A stretch of DNA of 64,000 nucleotides from Epithemia pelagica (Eukaryota; Bacillariophyta; Bacillariophyceae; Surirellales; Surirellaceae): positions 2,170,001 to 2,234,000 of the forward strand of contig OX337240.1 of the NCBI GenBank assembly GCA_946965045.2, in the 5' to 3' direction. A model generated the notes under the pieces. That model was not told the origin of the DNA. It worked only from the letters and a program-made list of their open reading frames with translations, and searched no databases. The position numbers and the translations under genes are program-made. Below are positions 21,731 to 31,872 of the stretch, piece after piece (the stretch's first letter is position 1; the number at the start of each line of letters is the position of its first letter).

Positions 21731-23911
21731 TTAGAAGATCGGGAATTTGGGGAATCGCCGTTCACGTTCCAAGGCTGCTCGTCGAATGGCTTGCCAGGCC
21801 AACCATCCTTGTACGTAGTTGATGGCCATGACCAAGGCCCGCGAGGCTAGTTTCCGGTACCACTTTTTGGGGCGACGCACGCCAGTGGTAGTCTCTTCTT
21901 CTTCTTCTTCACTGTCGTCTACTGCAGAGGCAAGAGTCAGTCCGTGGTGATCCAACGACCACAACTCGGTCGCGGTAGCAATGTCGTCCAACAACCCTTT
22001 GAGACATTGTGTGTAATCCAAATCCATATCTCGAAAGACACCACCCGGTTGAGCCAACATGGGAACGGCTTTTTGCGCTTGTGTGCGAAATTCTTGGGTA
22101 ATGTCCAAGACCAGTTGATTTAACTCCTTCTGGACTTTTTCTTGGTTCAAGCTTCCGTCCGCTTCCTCCTTCTGCAACGCCTGTTCGTAGAGAGAGCCAT
22201 AAAGATTGCGTAGCGACTGTAAATGTTCTTGGTAGAGACCTCGTAGTTGGTCGCCTACTTTGGTTTGGATTTGTTCTCGGCTTGCCTTGTCCAATTGCGA
22301 ATTTTGTAAACGACAAAACAGTTCATCCAAAAAGGTGCTGGTCGGAGTGCCAAAGTCCATGACGCTGGAGCTTGCCTCGGCAAGACTGGCAGTCGTAGGT
22401 TGTTGCTGTGACAAGTAAGATTCTTCTTGTACTGTTTGCAGGTATTCCAGCTGGCCCATGGCCCATTCCATCAACATTGTTTCCTTTTCAAGAGAATCAC
22501 TGTCTTTGATGGGATCGTCCAAAGCAGGAGTCACATCATTGGCTGATTCCAAAACGCCTCCCATGCTCTTGTTCGAGTCGTTGTTCATCATGAGTGGGTC
22601 ATGCACGGACTGCATCGTCGTTACACTCTGCCAGTTTACGCCCTCATTTGTTCTTGACGATTGGGATGCATCCTCATTCACGGCATCAGCGGTTTGCACC
22701 GGGCCATTTGGGTTCACCCCAAGACTCTGGTACACACGTTCCATCAAGAGTGGAAATGCAGAGACGGGAAGATCAATCTCGTGGTGTTGATCGGATGCCA
22801 AGTGTTGCTGAAGCCTGTGAATGGACCAATCGTCCTTGTTCACAACCGTGTCATGTGAATACACCTCCAAGGTTTCCACTGTTTCGGGAGGAAGCAGATT
22901 CATCCACTCCGGATCCAGTGTCATGGATGTCGTGGTATGTTGCAGAGAATCCTCTGGATCATTCGTACTGTCGGGATCCACGAATGGACCAGGGACCACC
23001 ACCCTCAAGTGACCTTTGCTCGGTTTATTTCCCGGATCTGGGTTGGACACTAGCTTTCGACGACCAAATCCACGTTGAAGTGCATTCCGGAGGCGAATCT
23101 GACTAGCGTCAGTCGCGGCCGATTGCATCACGTTGTCGCCAAATGGTATCACCACCACCACCATATCACTGAGCCATGCCAGGGTTTCCGACAAGGATTC
23201 CATTGTGGAACCCATCGTCTCGTCCAGGCTTGCCGTCGAGCTGGCAATATGCTCCGTAAGTAGTGCAGAGAATTGGTAAACTGGGACCATGGTATCGTTG
23301 GTGGCCTGTGCGTCAGTGTCACTCACTGACGACGAGGTCGAGCGTGGAATGAGAAAGGTTCTCACATGCATGGACCTCAACGGCGACTTTTGCAAGTCGC
23401 TCTTTTGTTCCGGTGGACTAGGAATCCATTCCAAAACAGTCACAATGTGGCAATCTTTCATATTGGCGCTCTGGTCTGGAAGGATATCACTGGAAGGAGA
23501 CGGTTTCCATTCCACGGCTTCCTTGTTGATGGTCCAATCCTCTTTGGCAGCTGTCACAAACGATGTCACGGTGGAGAGCTGATCATCTTCCTGTGGATCT
23601 GGATCCGTGCCGTGGTCCAATCCAGATCGTGTCGACGTTGAGGGTTGATCTCCCCCTCTTGCGACACGAACAACGCCAAACAGACTCAGGGAGGAGGCTT
23701 TTCGACGTGTTCTTGTTGTTGTTTGTAACGAAACTGGAAGACGGCCATGTTCTGCTTCTAGTATTAGTTGTTGAGGTGGTGACTGTGGAACGGAAAGCGT
23801 CAAGGAAGGAATTCCATGTACCGAGAACACGCCACTCATCCAAAGCACGGTATATGCAACCATGATTGGAGTGAACATTATTCTACAACTCGCCGTTGCC
23901 ATCATGGTCAT
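21731..23911 (-). CDS. Large secretory-pathway protein of unknown function
   Basis: This is a 726-residue intronless protein, ATG at 23911. The N-terminus has a hydrophobic stretch (FTPIMVAYTVLWMSGVFSVHG) that fits a signal peptide, then an Arg-rich stretch. The middle is acidic and Ser/Thr-rich. Residues around 500-640 are helical and charged (DQLRGLYQEHLQSLRNLYG), likely a coiled coil or helical bundle. The C-terminus (KKWYRKLASRALVMAINYVQ then basic RRAALERERRFPKFPIF) looks like a conserved amphipathic or membrane-contacting end. The protein probably enters the ER or plastid-surrounding compartments. I do not recognise its family. It is divergent from the UFD1 gene, sharing a promoter region of about 260 bp (23912-24173). 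Confidence 0.7.
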   Translation of the reverse strand: MTMMATASCRIMFTPIMVAYTVLWMSGVFSVHGIPSLTLSVPQSPPQQLILEAEHGRLPVSLQTTTRTRRKASSLSLFGVVRVARGGDQPSTSTRSGLDHGTDPDPQEDDQLSTVTSFVTAAKEDWTINKEAVEWKPSPSSDILPDQSANMKDCHIVTVLEWIPSPPEQKSDLQKSPLRSMHVRTFLIPRSTSSSVSDTDAQATNDTMVPVYQFSALLTEHIASSTASLDETMGSTMESLSETLAWLSDMVVVVIPFGDNVMQSAATDASQIRLRNALQRGFGRRKLVSNPDPGNKPSKGHLRVVVPGPFVDPDSTNDPEDSLQHTTTSMTLDPEWMNLLPPETVETLEVYSHDTVVNKDDWSIHRLQQHLASDQHHEIDLPVSAFPLLMERVYQSLGVNPNGPVQTADAVNEDASQSSRTNEGVNWQSVTTMQSVHDPLMMNNDSNKSMGGVLESANDVTPALDDPIKDSDSLEKETMLMEWAMGQLEYLQTVQEESYLSQQQPTTASLAEASSSVMDFGTPTSTFLDELFCRLQNSQLDKASREQIQTKVGDQLRGLYQEHLQSLRNLYGSLYEQALQKEEADGSLNQEKVQKELNQLVLDITQEFRTQAQKAVPMLAQPGGVFRDMDLDYTQCLKGLLDDIATATELWSLDHHGLTLASAVDDSEEEEEETTTGVRRPKKWYRKLASRALVMAINYVQGWLAWQAIRRAALERERRFPKFPIF

Positions 23912-24173
23912 GGTGATTACGGTCGGTTGGAATTGTGGGGCTCAACTTTTCTTCCGCGACCTATAAGCGATCTTACGGGAAGTTGGATCTTTTGAAGGCG
24001 AGTTCCACGTGTTCGTCCTGTAGCTAAATGAAACGCTAGGGCGTTTCGGGGATCGGACGCAGGGATTTTTGTGATGGATGCAAATGAAGATTGGCCGTCT
24101 CCATGTTCACTCTTTCCTTATAATTACATCGCCCACCATAGTTTGTATCGGATTGGAAATAAGTTTGACAATA

Positions 24174-25256
24174 ATGAAGTCTCTAGTTCTCTCCGCGATG
24201 TTGTTGCTTTTCTCTGGACTTTTCATTGTTGTCGGGGCCTCTACTCAGACAACCGGTTCGTCGGCCTTGCTGTCCTCCTTCTCACAACTTCAAAAGGGCT
24301 GGACGCAAGCCGTTTCCAAAAGTGATCGATGGCGCAAGGCTCGTGAAATGGTGTTGCGGGAACAAGCCGTCGAAGATTACAATGGTCAATACATTGCCTC
24401 TTGCTCTTCCACGGCACAGGCCTGTCGTCATCGAAGATTGATTGCTCTACCACTCACAGACGTCTTTGATCCTCCCATGGGTGTCTTTTCTCATGGACAT
24501 GTTCAGACAGGGGATAAAATGTCCTTGCCCTCAAATTTCTGGGCCGCCATTGAATTGAACAAGGCCGAAGTGCCGTGGTTGTATTCAGTCAAACGAATTG
24601 AACCGGAAGAAAAGGATGACGGCGGGGATGAGGATGAGAACCCATTGACGACGCCTCCACGGGTCGAGTTTTGCAGTGGAGATGGTAAGGGAGAAAGTAC
24701 AGAGACTGATTCGCAGAAACATGCTCCATCACTCCACGAAACGGTGATTGCCGAACAAATTCCGGCCAACACAACCTTGAATCAAGTGATTGGAGGTCCG
24801 TTGGATTATCGTGCTCCAGCATCCTATGTATTCTTGCCGAATTGGATGATGCGGGCCTTGGGGGTGCGTCCCGGAGAAATTGTCCAAGTTGACTTGATTA
24901 CCACTACACCACCTGGTTCCTTGGCGAAATTTCGTCCCCATTCGGCGAAATTTGCCAAGGCCATTTCCAATCCACAAGCCGTCATGGAAACCGAGTTGCG
25001 TCATTATTCCAGCCTAACACGAGGAAGTACGATTGCCATGGACTATAATGGACAGCGGTATTGGTTTGATGTTGTGGATTGTCGAACACCGTCTTCTTCC
25101 ACCAAGGGTGGAGGGGTGAGCGAATCGGTTCCCTTTATCAAGTGTCAAGATTGTGACATTGCCACCGACTTTTTGCCTGATCGAGAAACTCGACGAGAAC
25201 AAGCTCGTAAGAGACGAGAACGACTTCAGGAACAAAGACAGCAAGCGGAAGCGTAG
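24174..25256 (+). CDS. UFD1 with signal peptide, probable SELMA/periplastidal sUfd1
   Basis: The ATG at 24174 gives MKSLVLSAMLLLFSGLFIVV, a clear signal peptide; an in-frame ATG at 24078 would add 32 residues in front of it. The product is 360 residues. The UFD1 core is unmistakable: ASYVFLPNWMMRALGVRPGE, LAKFRPHSAKFAKAISNPQA, LRHYSSLTRGSTIAMDYNG and YWFDVVDC. UFD1 normally works with Npl4 and Cdc48 to extract ubiquitinated proteins in the cytosol and has no signal peptide. In algae with red-derived complex plastids, a second, secretory copy works in SELMA, which imports proteins across the second outermost plastid membrane. No Phe follows the predicted cleavage site, which fits the periplastidal space rather than the stroma. 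The Lys/Arg/Gln-rich tail is typical of variable UFD1 C-termini. Confidence 0.85.
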   Translation: MKSLVLSAMLLLFSGLFIVVGASTQTTGSSALLSSFSQLQKGWTQAVSKSDRWRKAREMVLREQAVEDYNGQYIASCSSTAQACRHRRLIALPLTDVFDPPMGVFSHGHVQTGDKMSLPSNFWAAIELNKAEVPWLYSVKRIEPEEKDDGGDEDENPLTTPPRVEFCSGDGKGESTETDSQKHAPSLHETVIAEQIPANTTLNQVIGGPLDYRAPASYVFLPNWMMRALGVRPGEIVQVDLITTTPPGSLAKFRPHSAKFAKAISNPQAVMETELRHYSSLTRGSTIAMDYNGQRYWFDVVDCRTPSSSTKGGGVSESVPFIKCQDCDIATDFLPDRETRREQARKRRERLQEQRQQAEA

Positions 25257-25678
25257 CAGAAGTAGCAGGAACCAGTCCGGTGTTGTTTATTGCCAGGCGG
25301 ACTGTACTCCAACGTCGACAAACAGCTCCGGCCTATAGAGATTGAATAGCCAAAGCAGTGTGTTGAAGAGGACAATGAAGAGCCCTGCGTGAGATCCCCT
25401 GTTGTAGCGTCAAGATATCACAAGCTTTAGGGATCCTATGAAGAAGAAGCAGTATGCAGTATTATTAATATGAACCGTACATAGTTATGTGTCGCCGAAA
25501 AATAGACGAAAAGAGACTCTTACGCATTTCACAACTGATTGCATGGATAGATCAGGAGGAATCAGCACCTCTGTTGATATATGTGTTTTCTTTGTGGGAG
25601 TGATCCCACGAACAGAACCCCCGTCAAGGTTGGTCCCACGGGGTTGCTCCCCCCAAAGCTCATGCATCCAGTCCTTCT
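25257..25678. other. Intergenic region between convergent genes
   Basis: This lies between the ends of the UFD1 gene and the minus-strand basic protein gene. No coding, repeat or RNA feature was seen. Confidence 0.4.
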
Positions 25679-26647
25679 TCACAATGGAATAGCAGGCTCA
25701 TCATCTTCCACAAATGACAGACCTTGAAGTTCGGTCGATTGGACACGGTTTCGTGGCTGCTGCACAACCTTGCGTGCTCCTGGAGATGACACGGATGGTT
25801 GCGAACCACTGACGGCAAGCGATGAAGACCAACAAAAATTGTAATCCATGGACGACTTTTGGGGAGTCAAGGGCAACGGAAGAGGAGGAGGAACCCGGTG
25901 AAGAAACGAATTTCCCGAGTTCCTCATGGGAAGCATGGGAATGCGATCAGATCCAGACAGATTGATCGATCCTCTTGATTTACTTTTTCGATGTTTTTTC
26001 CCATTGCAGGACGTTGTGCTCAGTTTGCTTGCCCGACTGGACTGCTTCTTGCGTTGACGCGATGGTGTACTAGAGGCGATGGAAGATGCCCGTCGGTGCG
26101 TTCGTGGACCACTACGCTGCTGATCAATTGCCGGAAGGAACCAAAACAAAGGCAAGCTTCCAAGGACATCTTGGTCTTGCTTTTGATCGAGCGTTCTCTG
26201 TTTGGTTCGAGATTCGTTCGTGGCATGAGGAAGAATATTGGGAAGAGATTTGGTGCGACGGAGTGGTGGTTTCGGGAAGGACGTCGAGGTGGAGGCAGCA
26301 TAGGGTGAGAAGGAATGGAAGTTTTTGTTCGGAGGTGACTTGCAAGTTACAAAAGGACTCCTATGACTGCGATCAGACCCACGCGGCGACATTGTGTTCA
26401 TATCTCCGAATGCCGGCTGCTCTAGCACAGACTTTGGACTTTCATGAACATGGGAAGACATGAACTTGAGAGATGGTGTTGACACTTGAACGTGGGGAAG
26501 CGATTGTTGTTGATAGTGCTTTTCTTGAGGGCCGAGTCTATTCGAGTGAACGAAATGTTGATTCCCGTCTTCGCGACGAATATACGACTGTGGAAGAAGT
26601 GGTTGTAGCGGTGAAGAACGTCCATTGGAGGTTTCTAGCACATTCAT
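25679..26647 (-). CDS. Basic Ser/Pro-rich protein of unknown function
   Basis: This is a 322-residue frame with ATG at 26647. The product is rich in Ser, Pro, Arg and Lys and predicted to be disordered. It has several basic-directed phosphorylation-like sites (RRTKSLP, RRASS) and a Lys/Arg cluster (GKKHRKSKSR) that could act as a nuclear signal. A short hydrophobic patch (LPLFWFLPA) sits near residue 165. There is no recognised domain. A plus-strand frame overlaps part of it but lacks equal support. It is called a gene because of the length and consistent composition; function unknown. Confidence 0.5.
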   Translation of the reverse strand: MNVLETSNGRSSPLQPLLPQSYIRREDGNQHFVHSNRLGPQEKHYQQQSLPHVQVSTPSLKFMSSHVHESPKSVLEQPAFGDMNTMSPRGSDRSHRSPFVTCKSPPNKNFHSFSPYAASTSTSFPKPPLRRTKSLPNILPHATNESRTKQRTLDQKQDQDVLGSLPLFWFLPAIDQQRSGPRTHRRASSIASSTPSRQRKKQSSRASKLSTTSCNGKKHRKSKSRGSINLSGSDRIPMLPMRNSGNSFLHRVPPPLPLPLTPQKSSMDYNFCWSSSLAVSGSQPSVSSPGARKVVQQPRNRVQSTELQGLSFVEDDEPAIPL

Positions 26648-27303
26648 TCTCGAAACAAGGTCAAACTGGTTGCTTCTCCTCCCTTCGGAATATTGTGAGC
26701 TTGATGATTTTCACGATTTCCTCGAAAATTAGGTATCGTGACAGGAGTTTTGTATGTGCAAGTGCGGGGGAAATTTCTTCTCCGTCATCCGATTATTGCG
26801 CTTGCGCAACATTGCGATCCCGCATACCTTCTGTAGTCGGAGTTGCGGCCTCCTATTATAATACCCAGCGGTTCATTCGTTCAATTGAAGAGAGTCGTCT
26901 TTTAGAGATAGAGATACATCTCTCAAAAGGATTGCGCGACAGGCATTTCATAATCTATATCATGTGAAAAGTAGAGACGACGCATGCCCCATTACCTGTA
27001 TCGGGACCAAGAACAATTACTTAAAGTATCTGGAGACGTCGTAAGTATGCGTGCTTCCCTTTCCTATGTATTCTATGCGTGTGACCTCCGCCAGTCATGT
27101 TTGTCCTTGATGGACACGCCCGGTGACCCTAATCTTTGCGCTCACACAACCCATGCCACTTTTCGCCACCTGCCGAGGTTCGTCAACGCAGCTTTTAGAC
27201 TAGGTACTAGACACTTTCCAGCAAAAGAATTCGCAATATCCGTATCAACAATCAACATTCAACATACGTCTCTTTAGAAGTTGAGAGCTGGTGAAAGTAA
27301 AGC
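26648..27303. other. Intergenic region with probable divergent promoters
   Basis: This lies between the divergent basic-protein and methyltransferase genes. Nothing beyond short, unsupported frames was seen. Confidence 0.4.
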
Positions 27304-28239
27304 ATGGGACGAGCATTCGTTTGTAGAGGATTGGGTGGTCTTTTGTTTATGGCTTTGATCACCCAATTTATTCCAAGAGTTTCTGCATTAGTCTCTGACC
27401 TTTCAACGACTTTTTTGAAGAGCTCACGAAGTCACAATCACCAGGATCTTTTCACCATTAGAAAAAGAAGATGTCAAGTTTTTGGTGTTCAGCAACCGTT
27501 TGGCGAGCAACAGTATTGGGAAAAGTGGTATCAGAATCGATCTTCCACTCCGTTACAAGACAGAGATCATATGGGAAGCAAGAATGAGCGTGGTGACTTT
27601 AGTTGGTATTCCGGATGGGAAGATATGCGTCCATTTGTTTACGAGTTTGGGCTACCAAGTAGCCCTCGTATCTTCATTCCAGGGATCGGTATGGACATAG
27701 CACTCCTTCTAGACATGTATCAACAAGATGGATACCGTGACTTGACGGCAATGGATTATGCACCGGCTTCTATTGACTATGTTCGCGATCAATGGCGTCG
27801 ACGATGGCAAAAAAGCGGAAGCTCTGACAATGGTGTTGCACCACCCGATCTAGATTTGTCTGTGGTTGATGCAAGAGACATGCCCTACTCGTCTGAATCA
27901 TTTGACCTCATATTGGACAAGGGAACCTTGGATTCAGTATATCTTTGTGGAAGTACAATGTCCGAACGGGAGGAGAACTTACAACTAGCCGTTCAGGAGA
28001 TGCAGCGCGTATTGAAATCAGACGGGGGATTGTTTTGGTCGTTATCAGGGATTTGTTCGGACTGTTTAGCGAATGGAAACAGCGATACTCTCGGAGCTGG
28101 ACGTTACGACTACGATTGGTGGCCCAAGGAAGCATGGGAGAGCTGTGCTGACACACGAGATGGACATCTGTTTATTACGTCCGACGGATACACAAGCAAC
28201 AACCTCGACGGGTCGTTGCTGGTATGGAGAAAGAAGTAG
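27304..28239 (+). CDS. Class I SAM-dependent methyltransferase, METTL13/EEF1A-KMT-like
   Basis: This is a 311-residue protein, ATG at 27304. A hydrophobic N-terminus (GGLLFMALITQFIPRVSA) looks like a signal peptide or anchor. The catalytic domain starts with YWEKWYQ and FSWYSGWEDM, which parallels the YWD...DWYG opening of METTL12/METTL13-type enzymes. SAM-binding motif I is FIPGIGMD (residues 124-131), motif II LTAMDYAPASID, motif III VVDARDMPYSSESFD and motif IV LILDKGTLDSVY, the last a hallmark of this group. Such enzymes methylate lysines or N-termini of proteins such as elongation factor 1A. With a leader sequence this one may act in an organelle or the secretory system. Substrate unproven. 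Confidence 0.85.
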   Translation: MGRAFVCRGLGGLLFMALITQFIPRVSALVSDLSTTFLKSSRSHNHQDLFTIRKRRCQVFGVQQPFGEQQYWEKWYQNRSSTPLQDRDHMGSKNERGDFSWYSGWEDMRPFVYEFGLPSSPRIFIPGIGMDIALLLDMYQQDGYRDLTAMDYAPASIDYVRDQWRRRWQKSGSSDNGVAPPDLDLSVVDARDMPYSSESFDLILDKGTLDSVYLCGSTMSEREENLQLAVQEMQRVLKSDGGLFWSLSGICSDCLANGNSDTLGAGRYDYDWWPKEAWESCADTRDGHLFITSDGYTSNNLDGSLLVWRKK

Positions 28240-28717
28240 CCTCATGACGTTCGTATCATGGGTCTCTGCGTCCTAAAATCAACATGAAACACGAGCTCCA
28301 GTCATGGTCAATGCTTCAGACGAGCCTGTTGCCTCTCATTTTGTTTGGGTGATTCTCGCTTTCGTTTCTGTAACTTAAGATTCAATAGTCGAACAGTTGA
28401 CGCCATGGAAGACACAAAGTAGCAGTCACAATTGGTGTGCGAATCTTTCCACGAGATCAGAATCGTGATGCGGAAGACGCTCTATAGAGTCAGATCGTCT
28501 CCATGTCCGTTCTATGTCCAGTAAGACCAATGAGATGCATTACATGCCATGCTTAGATATGTATACAATGACTACTTCTCTAGCTCAACAACGGGCTTGT
28601 CCCCGATGCAATGAGGCGGTAAAATGTGCAATGGCGGAACATAAAAACGGATGGAACTGGTCTTTTGGCATTTGCTGTCTTTTGCTGTACCAACTCAGGA
28701 CATGATTGGGTTCGGCA
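28240..28717. other. Intergenic region between convergent genes
   Basis: This lies between the ends of the methyltransferase and globin genes. Nothing recognisable was found. Confidence 0.4.
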
Positions 28718-29542
28718 TTACGCCAACATGGCTTTGATAATCTCAGAACTTAGCTCTTCATACACTTCCTCCCAAGACTCATTGTGATCGTTCGTGAATG
28801 CGCCTTGCATCTTTTCCTTCAAGGCGAACCGGAGAGCTTCACCCATATAAGGGAAATACGACGGAGTGACTCCAAAATCTTTGTGCCTTTTACCAACTTG
28901 GGACTGTTCGACAAATAAAGAGCATCGAGAAAGACCAGTTAGCAATAACATGAGAGCAAGATACATGGTACTCAGTGTCAACACGTGAAGGCCTGTTTCG
29001 AAGCCAACACGACGACAACGACATTGGAGTTCCAGGAAGCAACACGTTGCATGAAATGATCAAATATGAAAGCCGGAGCACTTTTGGTTTCTTTTACAAC
29101 GGAATCTATCCACGGAGAGCATTCTGTGACACAGCGTTGATCTCATGTGGTTCGGTTCGACGACGGTCGACGACGTCGACCGTTTCTTCCTGTTGGAAAG
29201 TATATCACTGTATTTTTCCATGACTCCAGACACAGTAGATAACACAGAATGTTCAATAATAATGTGACTCACCAGTACTTCTTGAACGAGGTCAGTATCC
29301 GGGCCCAACATTTGTAATACAGAGTCAAACATGGAAACGACCGTGTGTGCATGAACCGACGTGCTTATATCGCCTTCAATGGGCTCTTGATCTTTTGCAA
29401 AGCCAAAGACAGCCTTTGTTCTGGGTTGCAGTTCAAATAATCTGTAAAACGCACAAAAACCGAGTCCATTGAGCTGCCTTTCCATAACAAATAATGACCA
29501 ACCATTGGTGGTCACGGGACGAGAACGCTTTTTTCTCCCCAA
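28718..29542 (-). CDS. Globin, two exons visible, 5' end unresolved
   Basis: Exon A ends at 29273 with a GTGAGT donor; exon B runs 28903-28718 after an AACAG acceptor. The 369-bp intron is phase 0. Splicing joins LVQEVL to SQVGKRHKDFGV, restoring the globin E-F region. Features: A/B helix FYRLFELQP, distal His in SVHAHTVVSMF, proximal His in GKRHKDFGV 31 residues later, and the C-terminal helices with PYMGEALRFALKEK and ESWEEVYEEL. The pattern resembles single-domain neuroglobin-like globins, which bind O2 or NO. The first in-frame ATG is at 29485, but the A helix (TTNGWSLFV) reads upstream of it to 29542, so another 5' exon is likely. A splice-like AAAAAGTAAGC lies near 29570, too close to give a normal intron. 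Confidence 0.85.
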
Positions 29543-30189
29543 AATCGCGCACTTGGAATGCTTACTTTTTCAGCATGAGCGTTCCGAGTTCATCTTCAAA
29601 GTTGGAGGATCGTCGCTTACAGGTCTCCCAGGTTTCTGTGACCCTCGATATTGTGTTGTATCCCATTTCCTTCATGGTTGCGCTTTAGTGTTGTTGTTGT
29701 TGTTGCTTACTGCTGCTGACGTTATGCGTTATGCGATTTTTGATTTTGACCACAATGTTCTGTGCAAGAGTACAAGGGCTTTCCCCTCTACAATCTACAA
29801 CCAGCAACCAGCCCCCCAAAGTTGTCATTGGACTGTGTACAGATTCGTACCAGACCATCGGGTGCGTGAATAATGTACCGATAGGGAGTAAATGCCATAG
29901 GGGACTGATAGGACATCGTATGCACTACGCCCAACACGCAACACGCAGAGTACTTATTACGATGTATGGAATGCGAACCTGAAGGTACAACCTTAGACCT
30001 TAGGTCGGATCCTTTTCGTACACAAACAAACAAGAACAATGAAATAATAGCCCTTCCAGCTTCCAGAATCAGCAGGACAACAAAGGCCAACCAGGACCAG
30101 GGACCAGGGACCCAGCGACCACTAAAAAAACCATAACCAATAACCAATTCTACTATTACTCGTATCAACATCACCAGATCACCAGAGTT

Positions 30190-30410
30190 GTACTCTTACA
30201 AGTACTTGTACGAGTACTCGTACTCGTACTCAAAGAAAATAGTATCCTCGTTAAAGTACGTTACTGTAGGCCAACAGATAAATGGATTTAAGCCTCAACA
30301 CATAAGCCAATTGTACTCAACAAACCAAAAGTTGTACCGCCAGGGAGTGAATGGATCACAGCTAGAGTAGTAGGAGTAGGAGTAGGAGGTAGACTAGGAG
30401 TAGGAGTATA
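30190..30410. repeat. Simple repeats (GTACTC and GTAGGA)
   Basis: Bases 30190-30231 consist of TACTTGTACGAGTACTCG-like units (a GTACTC repeat). Bases 30367-30410 are GTAGGA repeats. The rest of 29543-30667 shows no supported gene. Confidence 0.7.
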
Positions 30411-31322
30411 TCGAAGAGGAGGGTCCCAGAAGAGGAAGTACTCCTAGGAAAACATTCTGGAAGGAATAAGCCTCTCTCTAGTAGAATCTAGAGGGTACCT
30501 AATACCTTATCCCTTAGGCATGAATAATCTTATTTTCCACAAGTTATATGGATGCTGAAACGTTTCATGTTTCTATGATTCTTAACAGCTTCCTCACAAC
30601 TAGGCATATAGAGCGCGATACATTACTAGGAGTAGCTCCCCCCACAAGAGGAGTAGGTAGTCTAGTGCCTACTAGGGTGTCGTGCCCATGGAGGCCTAGT
30701 TTGCGCCCAAATCGAGGGTTTGGGAATCTGGATTTACTTCACCAATATCCATGATATACCCATAAGGATCAAGCATTGTAGACTCGAAACAATGCCTAAG
30801 GTCCCTGCAATATCACTTTTCATAGAACCACCATGGTTATAGAGATATTAATAGCTAAGGCATGGCCATTGTCGAACTTCGTGCCATTGTGGGCATGCTG
30901 GGTAGGTAATAGAGACTGTTGCAATAAGACGCCATATAGGGGTATGGAGCACATCCAGGCCATCAAAAGCATTAGGACTGATTTGCTGACGATGTGGTAT
31001 ATGTGCATGCAGTGCAATGCTGCCATACTCGGCATTCGTTGCCATTGAACATTGTGGCCATTGTTGGCACGTGCTTTGAGGTCTTGTCTGTGCTTCGTGC
31101 CATATATTGCCTCACATCTTTCCAAAATCAAACATAGAACACTCGTTCCCTCCTCTGATCATTCAACAACAATCACATGCAATATGCATTCAACTAATTC
31201 AGAATCTTTCGCATGTGATACGAACTTTGCTTTGCTATTTCGGTAGTTCTAAAGATAACAATCATTGTTTTCCATCTTTAGAATTGAAAAGTTGGCATAG
31301 GAAAATCAAAAAGAGTTCAGCA

Positions 31323-31718
31323 ATGGCAACGACAGCAACCAAGCAACCCCAGAAGAAGAACCCTAGCCTCTCAGTGGGTACAAAGGCCATCATCAAGACA
31401 GGTAATATTCCCTGCATCATTGTGAAGGCCAGGGCAAAGATGGAGTGGACCGTGCAGATTGTGGATGAAAATGGCTCTTTAACCCAGGATGAAGTCGATT
31501 GTACCTCCCAGATGTTGCGGCACATCAGGAGGCACAAAGGAGAGATCTTCCCTGGAGAACCACAACCACCAAAAAATGTAGAAGGAGGAGGCACCAATGC
31601 ACTGCAAGGAGGGGAAGTGGGAGCGGGAGCCTGGAGGAGCATCAGTCAGGTGCAGGAATGGGAGAAACCGTGGAACAAGCGTCAGGTGGGACAGTGGCAG
31701 GTACAGGAGGGATGCTAG
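31323..31718 (+). pseudogene. 5' part of a transposon ORF with a KOW-like segment
   Basis: From the ATG at 31323 (MATTATKQPQKK) the frame encodes 131 residues. Residues 18-50 (VGTKAIIKTG, then VQIVDENGS) look like a small SH3/KOW-type beta barrel, followed by a charged helix. The reading then enters a GA/GGA-rich tract (31584-31872) with stops in all three frames before the Copia insertion. It lies inside the TIR element and was probably the start of its protein, already broken, or spliced, before the retrotransposon entered. No transposase catalytic motif is visible. Confidence 0.4.
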
Positions 31719-31872
31719 GTGAAAGTGAAGGGATGACAGGTGTAGGAGTAGGAGGGACAGGTGTAGGAGCAGAAGGGACGCATAGTGTAGGAGCAGGAGA
31801 GATGGGAGGAGCAGAGGGAACCTGTCCCATGTAGGAGTAGGAGGGACAGGTGAAGGAGCATAGGGAACGGGT

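Noticed and set aside
26473-26967. 164-codon plus-strand frame overlapping the basic protein gene
   Set aside because: No ATG-linked domain or pattern; the minus-strand frame has more coherent composition.
29788-30174. Hydrophobic minus-strand frame of 128 codons
   Set aside because: Derived from a GGACCAGGGACC-type repeat and adjacent low-complexity sequence; no start or family support.
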